A DNA stretch of 51,263 bases, taken from a virus. The notes beneath the pieces are model-generated. The model saw nothing but the letters and a program-made list of their open reading frames with translations, was not told the origin of the DNA and ran no database searches. The stretch lies in the IMG/VR virus record IMGVR_UViG_3300036985_003764, positions 1 to 51,263 of that record, one strand, 5' to 3'. This document shows, piece after piece, positions 1-8,962 of the stretch. The first letter of the stretch is position 1, and the number at the start of each line of letters is the position of its first letter. Made by a program: the position numbers and the translations under genes.

Positions 1-2060
1 GAGTGAAAGACTTCATGATATGCGTCAGTAAGATTAGAACCTTTAAATAGACTAATAGTATTCTGTAAGAAAGATGCAATAAACTGAGGGCCTTTAGAAT
101 GTTCTTTACCTGTCATTACAAGCTGTAGTACATTCAACCATCCAGAATCCTTTAACCAATCCATAGCCAAAGTTTCCTCAGTCCAATTTAATCCCGATAA
201 AATATTATCTTCCCTAATAGGAGTATCTAATGATTGAAACTTTGTTGCATCAATCTCAGCATCAATATCCTCAATAGTAACTTCAGGTTTAAAAGCAATA
301 TATGGAAAATACGAATGTAACTCATTACTATCATTAACCACCACATCAGTATACATATTTTCAATCAAATAATCTTTTAGTGGTATTACTTCAACATCAA
401 ACTTTTTACCATTAACGTTAACACCAACAACTCTATAAATCATTCCAGAATCAATTGTACTTACATCAGGAAACACTCCTTGAGATACTGTAGGTTTCAT
501 TGCAAGCATGGGCGTACCATTCACAATTACATATTCTTGCTGACTTGTTACTTTAGATAATACTTGTTCAGCTGTTCCCTCTAAAGGAACATAATTAAGA
601 GGTCTAGGAAAGTTCTCTCCTATTGGAATTAATTGATATGTAGATATAAATCCTAAAAAAGCTTCTGTTAATGCCTTTATATTTTCTTCTTTCTTTGGAC
701 CTTTAACGCTTGATCCACTTATAACATAACGTACACCATTAAAGGTTACTCCTCCAACTTGTCCATTTTTAGGATTAATGTCTACATTGAAAGGAACTCT
801 TCCTTTAACTCCTACACTAAACATAGGCATATAAGAAGATATAAGTCTTGCTCTTTCCTTAGCGGTTATAAATACAGAATTATTTGTAAGTAACTCAATA
901 AACAAAGCTATTTGCTTTTCTCCTAATGATTCAAAAGGTTTTTCATAAACAGCAATAGTTGTATGATAATTAGGGATTTTTATTGAGGCATTACGCGAAG
1001 CACCAATTTGTTTTATTTCAAAAGCTAAAGTATCAATATTTTTAACATCACTTAAATTAGATTGAAGCTTAGTATTACGTTCTAAGTTTCCAGTACTAGA
1101 TTCCCCTAAGTTAATATTAAAATATACGTCTTCATTATTTCTAACCTTTGCTATTGATTGATTTAACCATCCTAGATATTCATTAATTTTATTATCAAAT
1201 TCTTTTTCTGCATCCTTAACTGTTACACCTTTTGCTATTTCAGAACGTACATAATTTTCACGTTGATATTCAAATTGACTTTCTCTACCTTTAATATTTA
1301 GTATTGGAAACTTTCCTTTTTGAGAAGCATTACCTTGTTCATCAAACAAAGCTATATTATTTGTTTTATCTACAAGTACAAGAACGTACATACCTACGTT
1401 TGCTATCTCAGATGAATCAAAACCAAAAACAGCATTAGGATCATTAATAACATCCTCCTTCTTAACCATTTTTAATCTATAGTTCAGTTTGTTTCCATCA
1501 TTAATTACACTTCTTTGAACATTTGCTGTAAATATTTTCTTTGGATCTTTTAACTGATTCCCTTTATAGGATTGCTTTTCTTCATCCCATGTAGCTTCTT
1601 GGTTAATTATTGCATACAAAGGAAGTCTAATAGCCTCCCAACGGCCTACAACAGCATTTCCAATTGGAGCTGTTATTTCTTTAATACCTAAAGATTGAGC
1701 AATGTTATTAACTACAGAAGCAAATGCGGATTCTTTATCATCTTTAATTGCAGTAAGAATAGACAGATTAGCTTTTTCAACTTCTTGTTTTAAAGAATCG
1801 TTTGCAAGTAATGGATTATTATTTATTTCTGTAATTAACAACTGAGGTACAATAGTTAAATGCTGAAGTACTAATTCTTCTATTGAAAAATCTCCTGATG
1901 TTATTTGTCCCGGTTTAACTTTTAAATCAGAAAGAGCCTTAGTATAAAGCTCTTTTATAATCTGATTATATGTTTGTCCTGAATTAACTAGATTCGGTAT
2001 ATTCTTATTAAAATAGGTTGCTAATAATTTTAATGATTGAGGTGAAATACAAACTTTCAT
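1..2060 (-). CDS. Large virion protein with zincin-like HExxH motif (N-terminal part, cut by window edge)
   Basis: An open frame runs from an ATG at 2060 to the left edge without a stop, giving at least 686 residues; it starts 2 bases after the stop of the preceding gene. The protein opens MKVCISPQSLKLLATYF and is mostly soluble and mixed alpha/beta. The last residues before the edge read DAYHEVFHS, a canonical HExxH zinc-metallopeptidase motif (about residues 682-686) preceded by hydrophobic LFKGSNL. In crAss-like phages the giant genes after the tail genes include virion-packaged RNA polymerase subunits, and as I recall a zincin-like domain has been noted in such proteins. No DxDxD-type polymerase motif is seen in the visible part. 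The peptidase call rests on the motif alone; the third zinc ligand lies outside the window. Confidence 0.7.
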   Translation of the reverse strand, partial: MKVCISPQSLKLLATYFNKNIPNLVNSGQTYNQIIKELYTKALSDLKVKPGQITSGDFSIEELVLQHLTIVPQLLITEINNNPLLANDSLKQEVEKANLSILTAIKDDKESAFASVVNNIAQSLGIKEITAPIGNAVVGRWEAIRLPLYAIINQEATWDEEKQSYKGNQLKDPKKIFTANVQRSVINDGNKLNYRLKMVKKEDVINDPNAVFGFDSSEIANVGMYVLVLVDKTNNIALFDEQGNASQKGKFPILNIKGRESQFEYQRENYVRSEIAKGVTVKDAEKEFDNKINEYLGWLNQSIAKVRNNEDVYFNINLGESSTGNLERNTKLQSNLSDVKNIDTLAFEIKQIGASRNASIKIPNYHTTIAVYEKPFESLGEKQIALFIELLTNNSVFITAKERARLISSYMPMFSVGVKGRVPFNVDINPKNGQVGGVTFNGVRYVISGSSVKGPKKEENIKALTEAFLGFISTYQLIPIGENFPRPLNYVPLEGTAEQVLSKVTSQQEYVIVNGTPMLAMKPTVSQGVFPDVSTIDSGMIYRVVGVNVNGKKFDVEVIPLKDYLIENMYTDVVVNDSNELHSYFPYIAFKPEVTIEDIDAEIDATKFQSLDTPIREDNILSGLNWTEETLAMDWLKDSGWLNVLQLVMTGKEHSKGPQFIASFLQNTISLFKGSNLTDAYHEVFH

Positions 2061-2062
2061 AG

Positions 2063-5000
2063 TTACTTGCAATTATTAAATTCATTATTAATTTGAGCTA
2101 TAAGCTCTTCGTCTGGTATACTTTCAAATTCAGAAACGTTACTATTAAAATTACTAAAAATATTTTTAATAGAAGCTTTAATAGTTTCATTATCTTCATT
2201 TGTCAAAGATAAGTTTAAAGTTTGAGAATTAATACTTTCTCCCGGCTCATAAATATTTTCTACAGCACCCATTAAATCTAACACGTTTACCGTATAAGGA
2301 ATATTATTTTTTATTTCCGTAATACGTAATCCTATATTAGGACTAAGAGTCATATTAGATTGAAGCATATAGGTTCCTGCAGGAAGTATAATACCATTTC
2401 CTAAATCAATAGAACGTAACTCTACAGTTACAACACCCTCATTTAATAAAACATCTTGAAAAACTGAAACTCTAGTTTGTATTCTATTATTAATAATTAT
2501 TTTTTGGTCTGTTGAATATTTACCCAAAGGATTATTAACTACACTATAAATTAATATTATATTGTTAATGGATGTAGCTCTCTCAATATCATCGATCATT
2601 TTTTTAATCTGCATGCTATTGCTTAAACCTTGATATCTTTCACTAAATAAAGAAACTTGAATTTCAAATGCTGTACTTTTTGGAAGATTATCCATAAAGT
2701 CATCTTCTTCTTTATCTTTCTTTTCAGATACTTTACCTTTAGGATTAATAGTATCATACAACTCTTTTTGTTTAGTAGTAAGAGCATTATAATTTCCTTT
2801 ATATTGTCCTGTTAAGATTTGATATTCTATAGATGATTGAAAATCAATTTGTATAGTATTATCTTCTTTATTTTTTTCAGCTGAAGTTAAATATAATTGT
2901 AATAAATCTTCATCTGATAATCTACCCTCATAATCTTCATCAGCACCTGTTTCACTAAAATATACATCTTCAAAATAATTAGCCATTTCAGATAAACTGG
3001 TATTTTCGCTTAATAATTCAATAAAAATATTTGCTCTACTTCCCCAAGTGTTTTTAAAAGCTATAGTCATACCGTCTAAAAACACATCAGCAAAGCCGTC
3101 AGCTGTTTTAAATGGAGATGTATTAGATAATAATGACCTATATAGTTTTAATGCACTTGGGGTTACTCCACTTGAAAATATATCACCTAAAATTTCAGGA
3201 TGCAATTTCTCTGTTTTTAATGCATCATATAACAAGTACTTAGCTTGGTCCTCTGTAAGAAAATCACTATTTCCCGTAAAATAATCACCAATTTCATTAG
3301 CTAATTGTGTTTTTTTATTGACTCTTTTAGTCATTTGTGACTTTGACTTTGTTGTAACTTTAACTGCTGAAGAGCCTTTTTTAGAAAGTATTGTATACTT
3401 AATTACCTTATCTGACTTGACCTGACTTAATTTTCTATTTAATGCAGTTATTACTTTTGTTCCCGCAATATTATTAATTAAAGCATATTTTAATTGATCC
3501 ATTACAATTTTTTCTACTTCAGATTGACCTAAATTCACATCAATAGTTTTTATTGATTTTGATAAATCTTCAGCTTCTTGTAATTTTTCAAGTACAGCAT
3601 TTAAGAATTCTTCTTTAGGTAAAGAGAATAAATCAAAACTAGAATATCTTATATAATCAACGTCTTTTTGATTTATTGTCCAAAGTCTATAATCATCTTT
3701 ATCTGATTTATACTGTTTACGTAAACGAGGATCATTTCCAGTATATCGATAACCTTGTTCTGCAACTAATAATCCCCAATTACTTTTTTTATTTTCTACT
3801 TTGTTTTCAAAATCAGCTTTAGTATTTGTAGAAACAGGAGTTACTTTTTTCTTATTAATTCTTCTTTGTTCTAAAGCTTCTCCAATATCTTCAAGATAAC
3901 TTGCAAAAGCTTTAGCATCTGTAATGTTGGATAATTCAGTAGAAATGATTTCTAATTCAGCATCAGTAAAAAAATCTTCAATTCCTACATACTCATTTTT
4001 AATTTCTTGAGCTGTTGTAAAAATATTAAACTTTGGAGCTGTACTCTTAATAGAAGAACGTGTTGACTTTACTGCAGGATCAAATGGTTCTATAATGCTA
4101 CCAAAAAATCCTATAATTAAATCAAATCTATCATTAAGAGTAGATATTTTACCAATATTATTTCTATGACTTCGTATAGCTCCATTGATTGGATTAACGT
4201 ACATGTCATAATATTTACCCTCTTTATTGTCAGTTCTTAAAGCAATAACATGAATCATTCCTGAAGGTAATATTTTAACTTTTTCAATTAAAATTTCTAC
4301 TTCAGTTACAACATCTCCAACTAAAGCTTTAAATGTTTTACCTAAAATGTTATTTGTATTATTTGCCCAACCATCAATAGCGTAAGTATCAGCAATTATC
4401 TTTCTTAAAGAAATATCAGAATCAGCATTAATAGTTTCTTCTACTCCTAGATGATTAACAAATGTAGTTGTTACTCCTCCAATAGCAGCATCCATTATTC
4501 CAGCATAAGCTCTTTCTCTTGTAGCTTTAAATTCTTTTTCTGCAGCGTCTGAAAACAAAATAAGACTTAAATCGTCATCTTCTGTTTCTTCTTCATCTAC
4601 TATCTCAGCTGTAGATGTTGGTTTATTGCTATTAAATTGTCCTATAACATCAATAAAACTTGGCAGATGCATGTTATCTTCTATACTTTGAATAATATCA
4701 TCAGTAAGCTCATCTAAAAGTTCTCGCATAGGTGGAGTAGCTTTACCTATGCTTATGTAGTATTTTTTAGCTAAAAGATATTGAAGTTCTTCCGGAAGAG
4801 TTTCAAATTTTGAAAAACTATTAATAATAGTTTGGCCTGCATCATCAACTTGATTGATAGCTGTATTTGATTCAGGAACAATAACCGTATCTGTTGTGGT
4901 TACAACTTTATCAATTGCTTCTAAACGTTCATATTCTTTAAGTAAACCGTCTACTTCAATATTAATATTATCAATTTCTTTTTTTATAATAAAAATAGAA

Positions 5001-8000
5001 CGAAACTTAAGAGAACTAGTTTTAGTTTTTCTAGTTTCTAAACCCTCAACATCTTTTCGTAATTTTTTAATTCTAGTTTGAATTTCTTTCTTTTTAGCTA
5101 TTCTCTCTTCTATTGTGGAAGTAGGCAATACTATTTCTTCTTCTGGTTCTTCAATGACCACCTCTTCTTCTTCTGTAACCTCTTCTTCAGTTTCCGTAAG
5201 ATCTTCTTCAGTTTCTTGTTCTGCTACAGTTGGGCTTTCAACTACTTCTTCTATTTCAGATTCAGCTAAACTTAATTGAGCAATCCCAAGAACTTGATCT
5301 AGCATTGTTCCTTTAATATCTCCTCCAAGTTCCAATCTTAAAGTACGATTTAAATCTTTCCATACAGAAGCATTAGTAGCATCAACATCACTTTCAATAC
5401 TTGCTAATACTAATTGAAAATCTTTATTTGTAAAAGATTCTACAATAAAAACTAATGGGTTATTAAAAAGACTGCTTGATGTAATATCTGAGATTTGTTG
5501 CGTAGCACTTGTTGTATCTTTTTCTTCATCAACAATTCGTGCAATATAAGCTTGCTTTGCTTCATTCATCATAGATGTTATGTCTGAAACAAATTCTTGA
5601 TTTTCTTCTATTTTCTTAGAAAAAATATTTTGAACTAAACCGCTTATAGCAACATATTCAAAAGGTAGTTCAGCCATAACATAATCTGAAGCACCAAAAC
5701 GAATATCTAATACTAAATCTCCAGCTTCATTAAAAGATATTGGACCGTCTGCTGTATCAGTAAGAATAACATTATTTGTAAAAGGTATTAAGCTAAATTT
5801 TTCAAGTAATGCAATTTCACTTTTTGTTAAATATGTATTTCCTTTAGCCAATAACTTATTAATAAAATCCTTAACTGTAATAGGTTCATTTAATTTATTT
5901 TTTCCAGCATAAGCATTAAGTAACCCGGAAGCTTTACGTTTATCTCCTTTAGCTTTAGCTCTTGCTCCTAAATCTTTTGAACCTTTGTAACCTTTAATTT
6001 TTTTACCCGTAAGACTTTTATACTTTTTTCCAATTATTTTAACAGCAAGGTCATATTTTTCTGAAGTTACTTCATTATTTGTATCTACATCATATAACTT
6101 TGAAGGCATTACTCCTTTATCAAGTAGATCGTCCAATTCATCAAGTTCAAATATAATACCGTTATCCAACAATTCAGCAAGCATAGCGTCAGAAGTTTCA
6201 CGTTCTTGCCAACTTTCTATTGAGCTTTTTATATAAGCTTTTTTATTATTACCTACCTCTATTAAAAATGCTTTACGTGCTTCTAACCATTTAGCTGAAG
6301 ACTTAGGATTATTAAGTATATCTGCATAATACTCAAGTTCTTTTTGTTCATCTGTAATTTGATATAAATCAAAAAGGTCTTTAAATTTTTTAGTGTATCT
6401 AGAATAAAGATTTTTATCAGAAGCCAAAGATGATTCATTAGGAATAGAATTTAACTCTGTATTAACTGCCAGCATGTATCTACCAAAAGAATCTTCCATT
6501 GCTGAATAAATGTCATTTATATCAGACTCATCTGTAGAAGCATCTAAACTTATAAATCCTTTTTGTAAATCTTTAAGTGCATTCAACTTAATTAAAGCTT
6601 TTTGATGGTCCTTAGTATCATCCATCTTATACTCCTTGTTAGAAGCAACTTGTTCTTCAAGTAATTTAATTTGCTCTTTTAAATCTTCACGGTTAGTTAA
6701 TGCTGAAATTTCAGTATCTGTAAGCTTACTATTGTCTTTTAAGTTATTAGCAATTCCTTTTTTACGTTCAGCAAAATTTCTAATCTTATCTCCAGCAAAT
6801 AACATTTGTTCTTTCAAAGAATCCCATGCTATAATTTCTAAAACGCGTTCTTGTTTTTGGTCACCTGTTAATGTAGAATCTCGTAATACACTATCTACAT
6901 TACCTTTAGAAGGCATTTCAAGATTAATTCTGTCATATTCTTTTTTAAGAGATGAAATGTCAGCTTTACGTTTTTCTATTTTTTCAAAAAAGTCTGCTTT
7001 ATTATCTTCTGTAATATCAAGACGGTCTAAAGATTCATTTAATTCTTTTGCAGAATAACCACTCATTTGATTTAAATGGTCAATCAATTCTTTCTCCATT
7101 CCATTCTTGAATAATTCACGCATACCCAATTGGAAAATCTCAGTCTTCTTATCTTCAAATATTTTTTGATCACCAGTTCTTCCAGCTTCTAACATTTGCT
7201 CACGAAGACCAATCATTCTATGTGATGTAGCATTGATATCAACTTCAAAAGAAGCTCCTTGTGATTGAAATAACTGAGTCATTATTTCAGCTGACTCTTC
7301 ACGTTGTTTCCATAGCTCTGAATATTTTTTTCTACCTTCTGCAGACCAAGCATTATATTCAGAACCAAAACCTCTTTCTCCAAAAGAATATTCACTAGCA
7401 ACTTTAGTAGCCATATTTACCGGTGAGGCAAAAACTCCCATTAAAGCTCCTGACGCAAAAGTTGAAAATTTACTATCTCCTAATGAATTAGAAACGTCAT
7501 TCCAATAAGCACCAAGACTCATATTTTTAGCTGACCTCTTAACATTTCCAAAAACAGGAATCTTTTCCTTTCCTATCTTTTTACCTTCCTCATTGTACTT
7601 ATCTTTGTAAACTAATTTACCTTTAATATCTCTTTCAAAACCTAAATCCTCAAACTCTATTACTCCATACTTTTTAGCAGCAGAAGCTATTATATCTTGA
7701 CCGTACTCTTGTACACCCTCCATTGATGCTTGTACACTAGCTTTTATTACTCCTGGTAATGTAATAGATGATAATTTTTTTGTAACATAGCTTTTAATAG
7801 ATGGAGCTAAAGATTTTATACTAACATTTCTAAATCCTGTACCTGAAATACCAAAATTATCTATTGATCTAAGGAGCGTATTTGTTGGAGAAAAACCTTT
7901 AAATAAACCTTCAAAGGTAATTGCATTAGTAATATATATTAATCCAAAGTTTGTAGTATAAGTTTTATCGTAAGCAGCTTGCGATTTAGCTAAAATAAAA

Positions 8001-8944
8001 TCATTATCTTTTCTTGATATACTTTCTCCTGGGTGAGCTATTTGCCATTTTTTAATAGCGTCATCATAAATTTCATCTTTAACAAAATTTGCTTCAAGTT
8101 TAGATTCAGAATGAGATAAATAAATTTTACGAGCATCTCTAGATAAAGCAGCCGCACCCATAACAGTTTTAGTTAAACCATTTAAATTTTTAAAGTTTGC
8201 TGCAGCCACAGCCATATCTTTACCAATAGTTTCAGCAGGTTTAAACATTCTTAAAAAATCTGCTGTATTTCCAAATGGTAATAAAGTTTTACCAAAACCA
8301 GCAACTGTACTATGAAACATACGAGCATCTTCAATGTTACGTAGTTTAGCTAATTTACCAATTTTTGAATCAAATTGTGCAATACCTCTACCTAATTTAC
8401 TTAATAGTGATCCAGCTCTTGTTGCTTCAGCCGCCATTAAAGGAGCTGTAACACCTCCCGCAGCACCTCCTGATAAAAAGGTTGCTGCACCTAATAATAG
8501 TTCTTCTGCAGCTACTGAAGCAATAATACCCATAGTATATCCAGCCGATAATTGTGTATTAGCCCAAAATTCAGTAGCTCCACCTCGTCGAGAACCATAG
8601 TCAGACATTATTTTTCCAAAATCTTTATGGTTTTCTTCACTACCAAATGCACCAAATGCAAATGAATCTGACATACCTACACCTGCCAATTTAATCATTC
8701 CATTAAATCCACGCGATATATCTTTAGTCCATGGAGTTTCTTGTTGATATTTAGATTCATTATCCCTATAAGGATTATAACCTAACTGCCCATAAGCTTT
8801 AGAACCGTATGTTAAATACCTATCTGCATTTTTAGCACTAAAATTTAATGTTTTTCCCGCATTGGAAAATTCATTCATTTCAACAGGAGTCTGTTCTGCT
8901 ATTTGACCTAAAGATAATTTTGGTTTTACTGGATCAATTGCCAT
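2063..8944 (-). CDS. Giant putative internal/ejected virion protein (2293 aa)
   Basis: This is the largest gene of the window, 18 bases after the 823-residue gene and 2 bases before the metallopeptidase-like gene. Residues 54-63 read LGYNPYRDNE, a phrase I associate with very large phage virion proteins. Residues about 132-172 are long, hydrophobic and Gly/Ala-rich and could insert into a membrane during ejection. A run of Glu/Asp/Val/Thr at about residues 1222-1270 forms a low-complexity acidic linker, followed by a basic coiled-coil-like segment (to about 1345). Size and place match the cargo or RNA-polymerase-associated giant proteins of crAss-like phages. I see no polymerase DxDxD motif and no peptidase motif. 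The function is inferred from position and composition only. Confidence 0.75.
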   Translation of the reverse strand: MAIDPVKPKLSLGQIAEQTPVEMNEFSNAGKTLNFSAKNADRYLTYGSKAYGQLGYNPYRDNESKYQQETPWTKDISRGFNGMIKLAGVGMSDSFAFGAFGSEENHKDFGKIMSDYGSRRGGATEFWANTQLSAGYTMGIIASVAAEELLLGAATFLSGGAAGGVTAPLMAAEATRAGSLLSKLGRGIAQFDSKIGKLAKLRNIEDARMFHSTVAGFGKTLLPFGNTADFLRMFKPAETIGKDMAVAAANFKNLNGLTKTVMGAAALSRDARKIYLSHSESKLEANFVKDEIYDDAIKKWQIAHPGESISRKDNDFILAKSQAAYDKTYTTNFGLIYITNAITFEGLFKGFSPTNTLLRSIDNFGISGTGFRNVSIKSLAPSIKSYVTKKLSSITLPGVIKASVQASMEGVQEYGQDIIASAAKKYGVIEFEDLGFERDIKGKLVYKDKYNEEGKKIGKEKIPVFGNVKRSAKNMSLGAYWNDVSNSLGDSKFSTFASGALMGVFASPVNMATKVASEYSFGERGFGSEYNAWSAEGRKKYSELWKQREESAEIMTQLFQSQGASFEVDINATSHRMIGLREQMLEAGRTGDQKIFEDKKTEIFQLGMRELFKNGMEKELIDHLNQMSGYSAKELNESLDRLDITEDNKADFFEKIEKRKADISSLKKEYDRINLEMPSKGNVDSVLRDSTLTGDQKQERVLEIIAWDSLKEQMLFAGDKIRNFAERKKGIANNLKDNSKLTDTEISALTNREDLKEQIKLLEEQVASNKEYKMDDTKDHQKALIKLNALKDLQKGFISLDASTDESDINDIYSAMEDSFGRYMLAVNTELNSIPNESSLASDKNLYSRYTKKFKDLFDLYQITDEQKELEYYADILNNPKSSAKWLEARKAFLIEVGNNKKAYIKSSIESWQERETSDAMLAELLDNGIIFELDELDDLLDKGVMPSKLYDVDTNNEVTSEKYDLAVKIIGKKYKSLTGKKIKGYKGSKDLGARAKAKGDKRKASGLLNAYAGKNKLNEPITVKDFINKLLAKGNTYLTKSEIALLEKFSLIPFTNNVILTDTADGPISFNEAGDLVLDIRFGASDYVMAELPFEYVAISGLVQNIFSKKIEENQEFVSDITSMMNEAKQAYIARIVDEEKDTTSATQQISDITSSSLFNNPLVFIVESFTNKDFQLVLASIESDVDATNASVWKDLNRTLRLELGGDIKGTMLDQVLGIAQLSLAESEIEEVVESPTVAEQETEEDLTETEEEVTEEEEVVIEEPEEEIVLPTSTIEERIAKKKEIQTRIKKLRKDVEGLETRKTKTSSLKFRSIFIIKKEIDNINIEVDGLLKEYERLEAIDKVVTTTDTVIVPESNTAINQVDDAGQTIINSFSKFETLPEELQYLLAKKYYISIGKATPPMRELLDELTDDIIQSIEDNMHLPSFIDVIGQFNSNKPTSTAEIVDEEETEDDDLSLILFSDAAEKEFKATRERAYAGIMDAAIGGVTTTFVNHLGVEETINADSDISLRKIIADTYAIDGWANNTNNILGKTFKALVGDVVTEVEILIEKVKILPSGMIHVIALRTDNKEGKYYDMYVNPINGAIRSHRNNIGKISTLNDRFDLIIGFFGSIIEPFDPAVKSTRSSIKSTAPKFNIFTTAQEIKNEYVGIEDFFTDAELEIISTELSNITDAKAFASYLEDIGEALEQRRINKKKVTPVSTNTKADFENKVENKKSNWGLLVAEQGYRYTGNDPRLRKQYKSDKDDYRLWTINQKDVDYIRYSSFDLFSLPKEEFLNAVLEKLQEAEDLSKSIKTIDVNLGQSEVEKIVMDQLKYALINNIAGTKVITALNRKLSQVKSDKVIKYTILSKKGSSAVKVTTKSKSQMTKRVNKKTQLANEIGDYFTGNSDFLTEDQAKYLLYDALKTEKLHPEILGDIFSSGVTPSALKLYRSLLSNTSPFKTADGFADVFLDGMTIAFKNTWGSRANIFIELLSENTSLSEMANYFEDVYFSETGADEDYEGRLSDEDLLQLYLTSAEKNKEDNTIQIDFQSSIEYQILTGQYKGNYNALTTKQKELYDTINPKGKVSEKKDKEEDDFMDNLPKSTAFEIQVSLFSERYQGLSNSMQIKKMIDDIERATSINNIILIYSVVNNPLGKYSTDQKIIINNRIQTRVSVFQDVLLNEGVVTVELRSIDLGNGIILPAGTYMLQSNMTLSPNIGLRITEIKNNIPYTVNVLDLMGAVENIYEPGESINSQTLNLSLTNEDNETIKASIKNIFSNFNSNVSEFESIPDEELIAQINNEFNNCK

Positions 8945-8962
8945 AATAATTTTAGTATATTC

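Noticed and set aside
5100-5275. Glu-rich stretch as a frameshift or assembly artefact
   Set aside because: Codons remain in frame on both sides and the stretch is a typical flexible acidic linker.
3048-8600. Plus-strand open frames inside the giant gene (for example 3048-3284, 6636-7058, 8334-8600)
   Set aside because: They lie fully opposite a long well-coded minus-strand gene, have no leader and show the composition of a reverse-complement reading.
2063-8944. Virion RNA polymerase in the 2293-residue protein
   Set aside because: I looked for a DxDxD-type metal-binding motif and found none; the polymerase genes probably lie to the left of the window.
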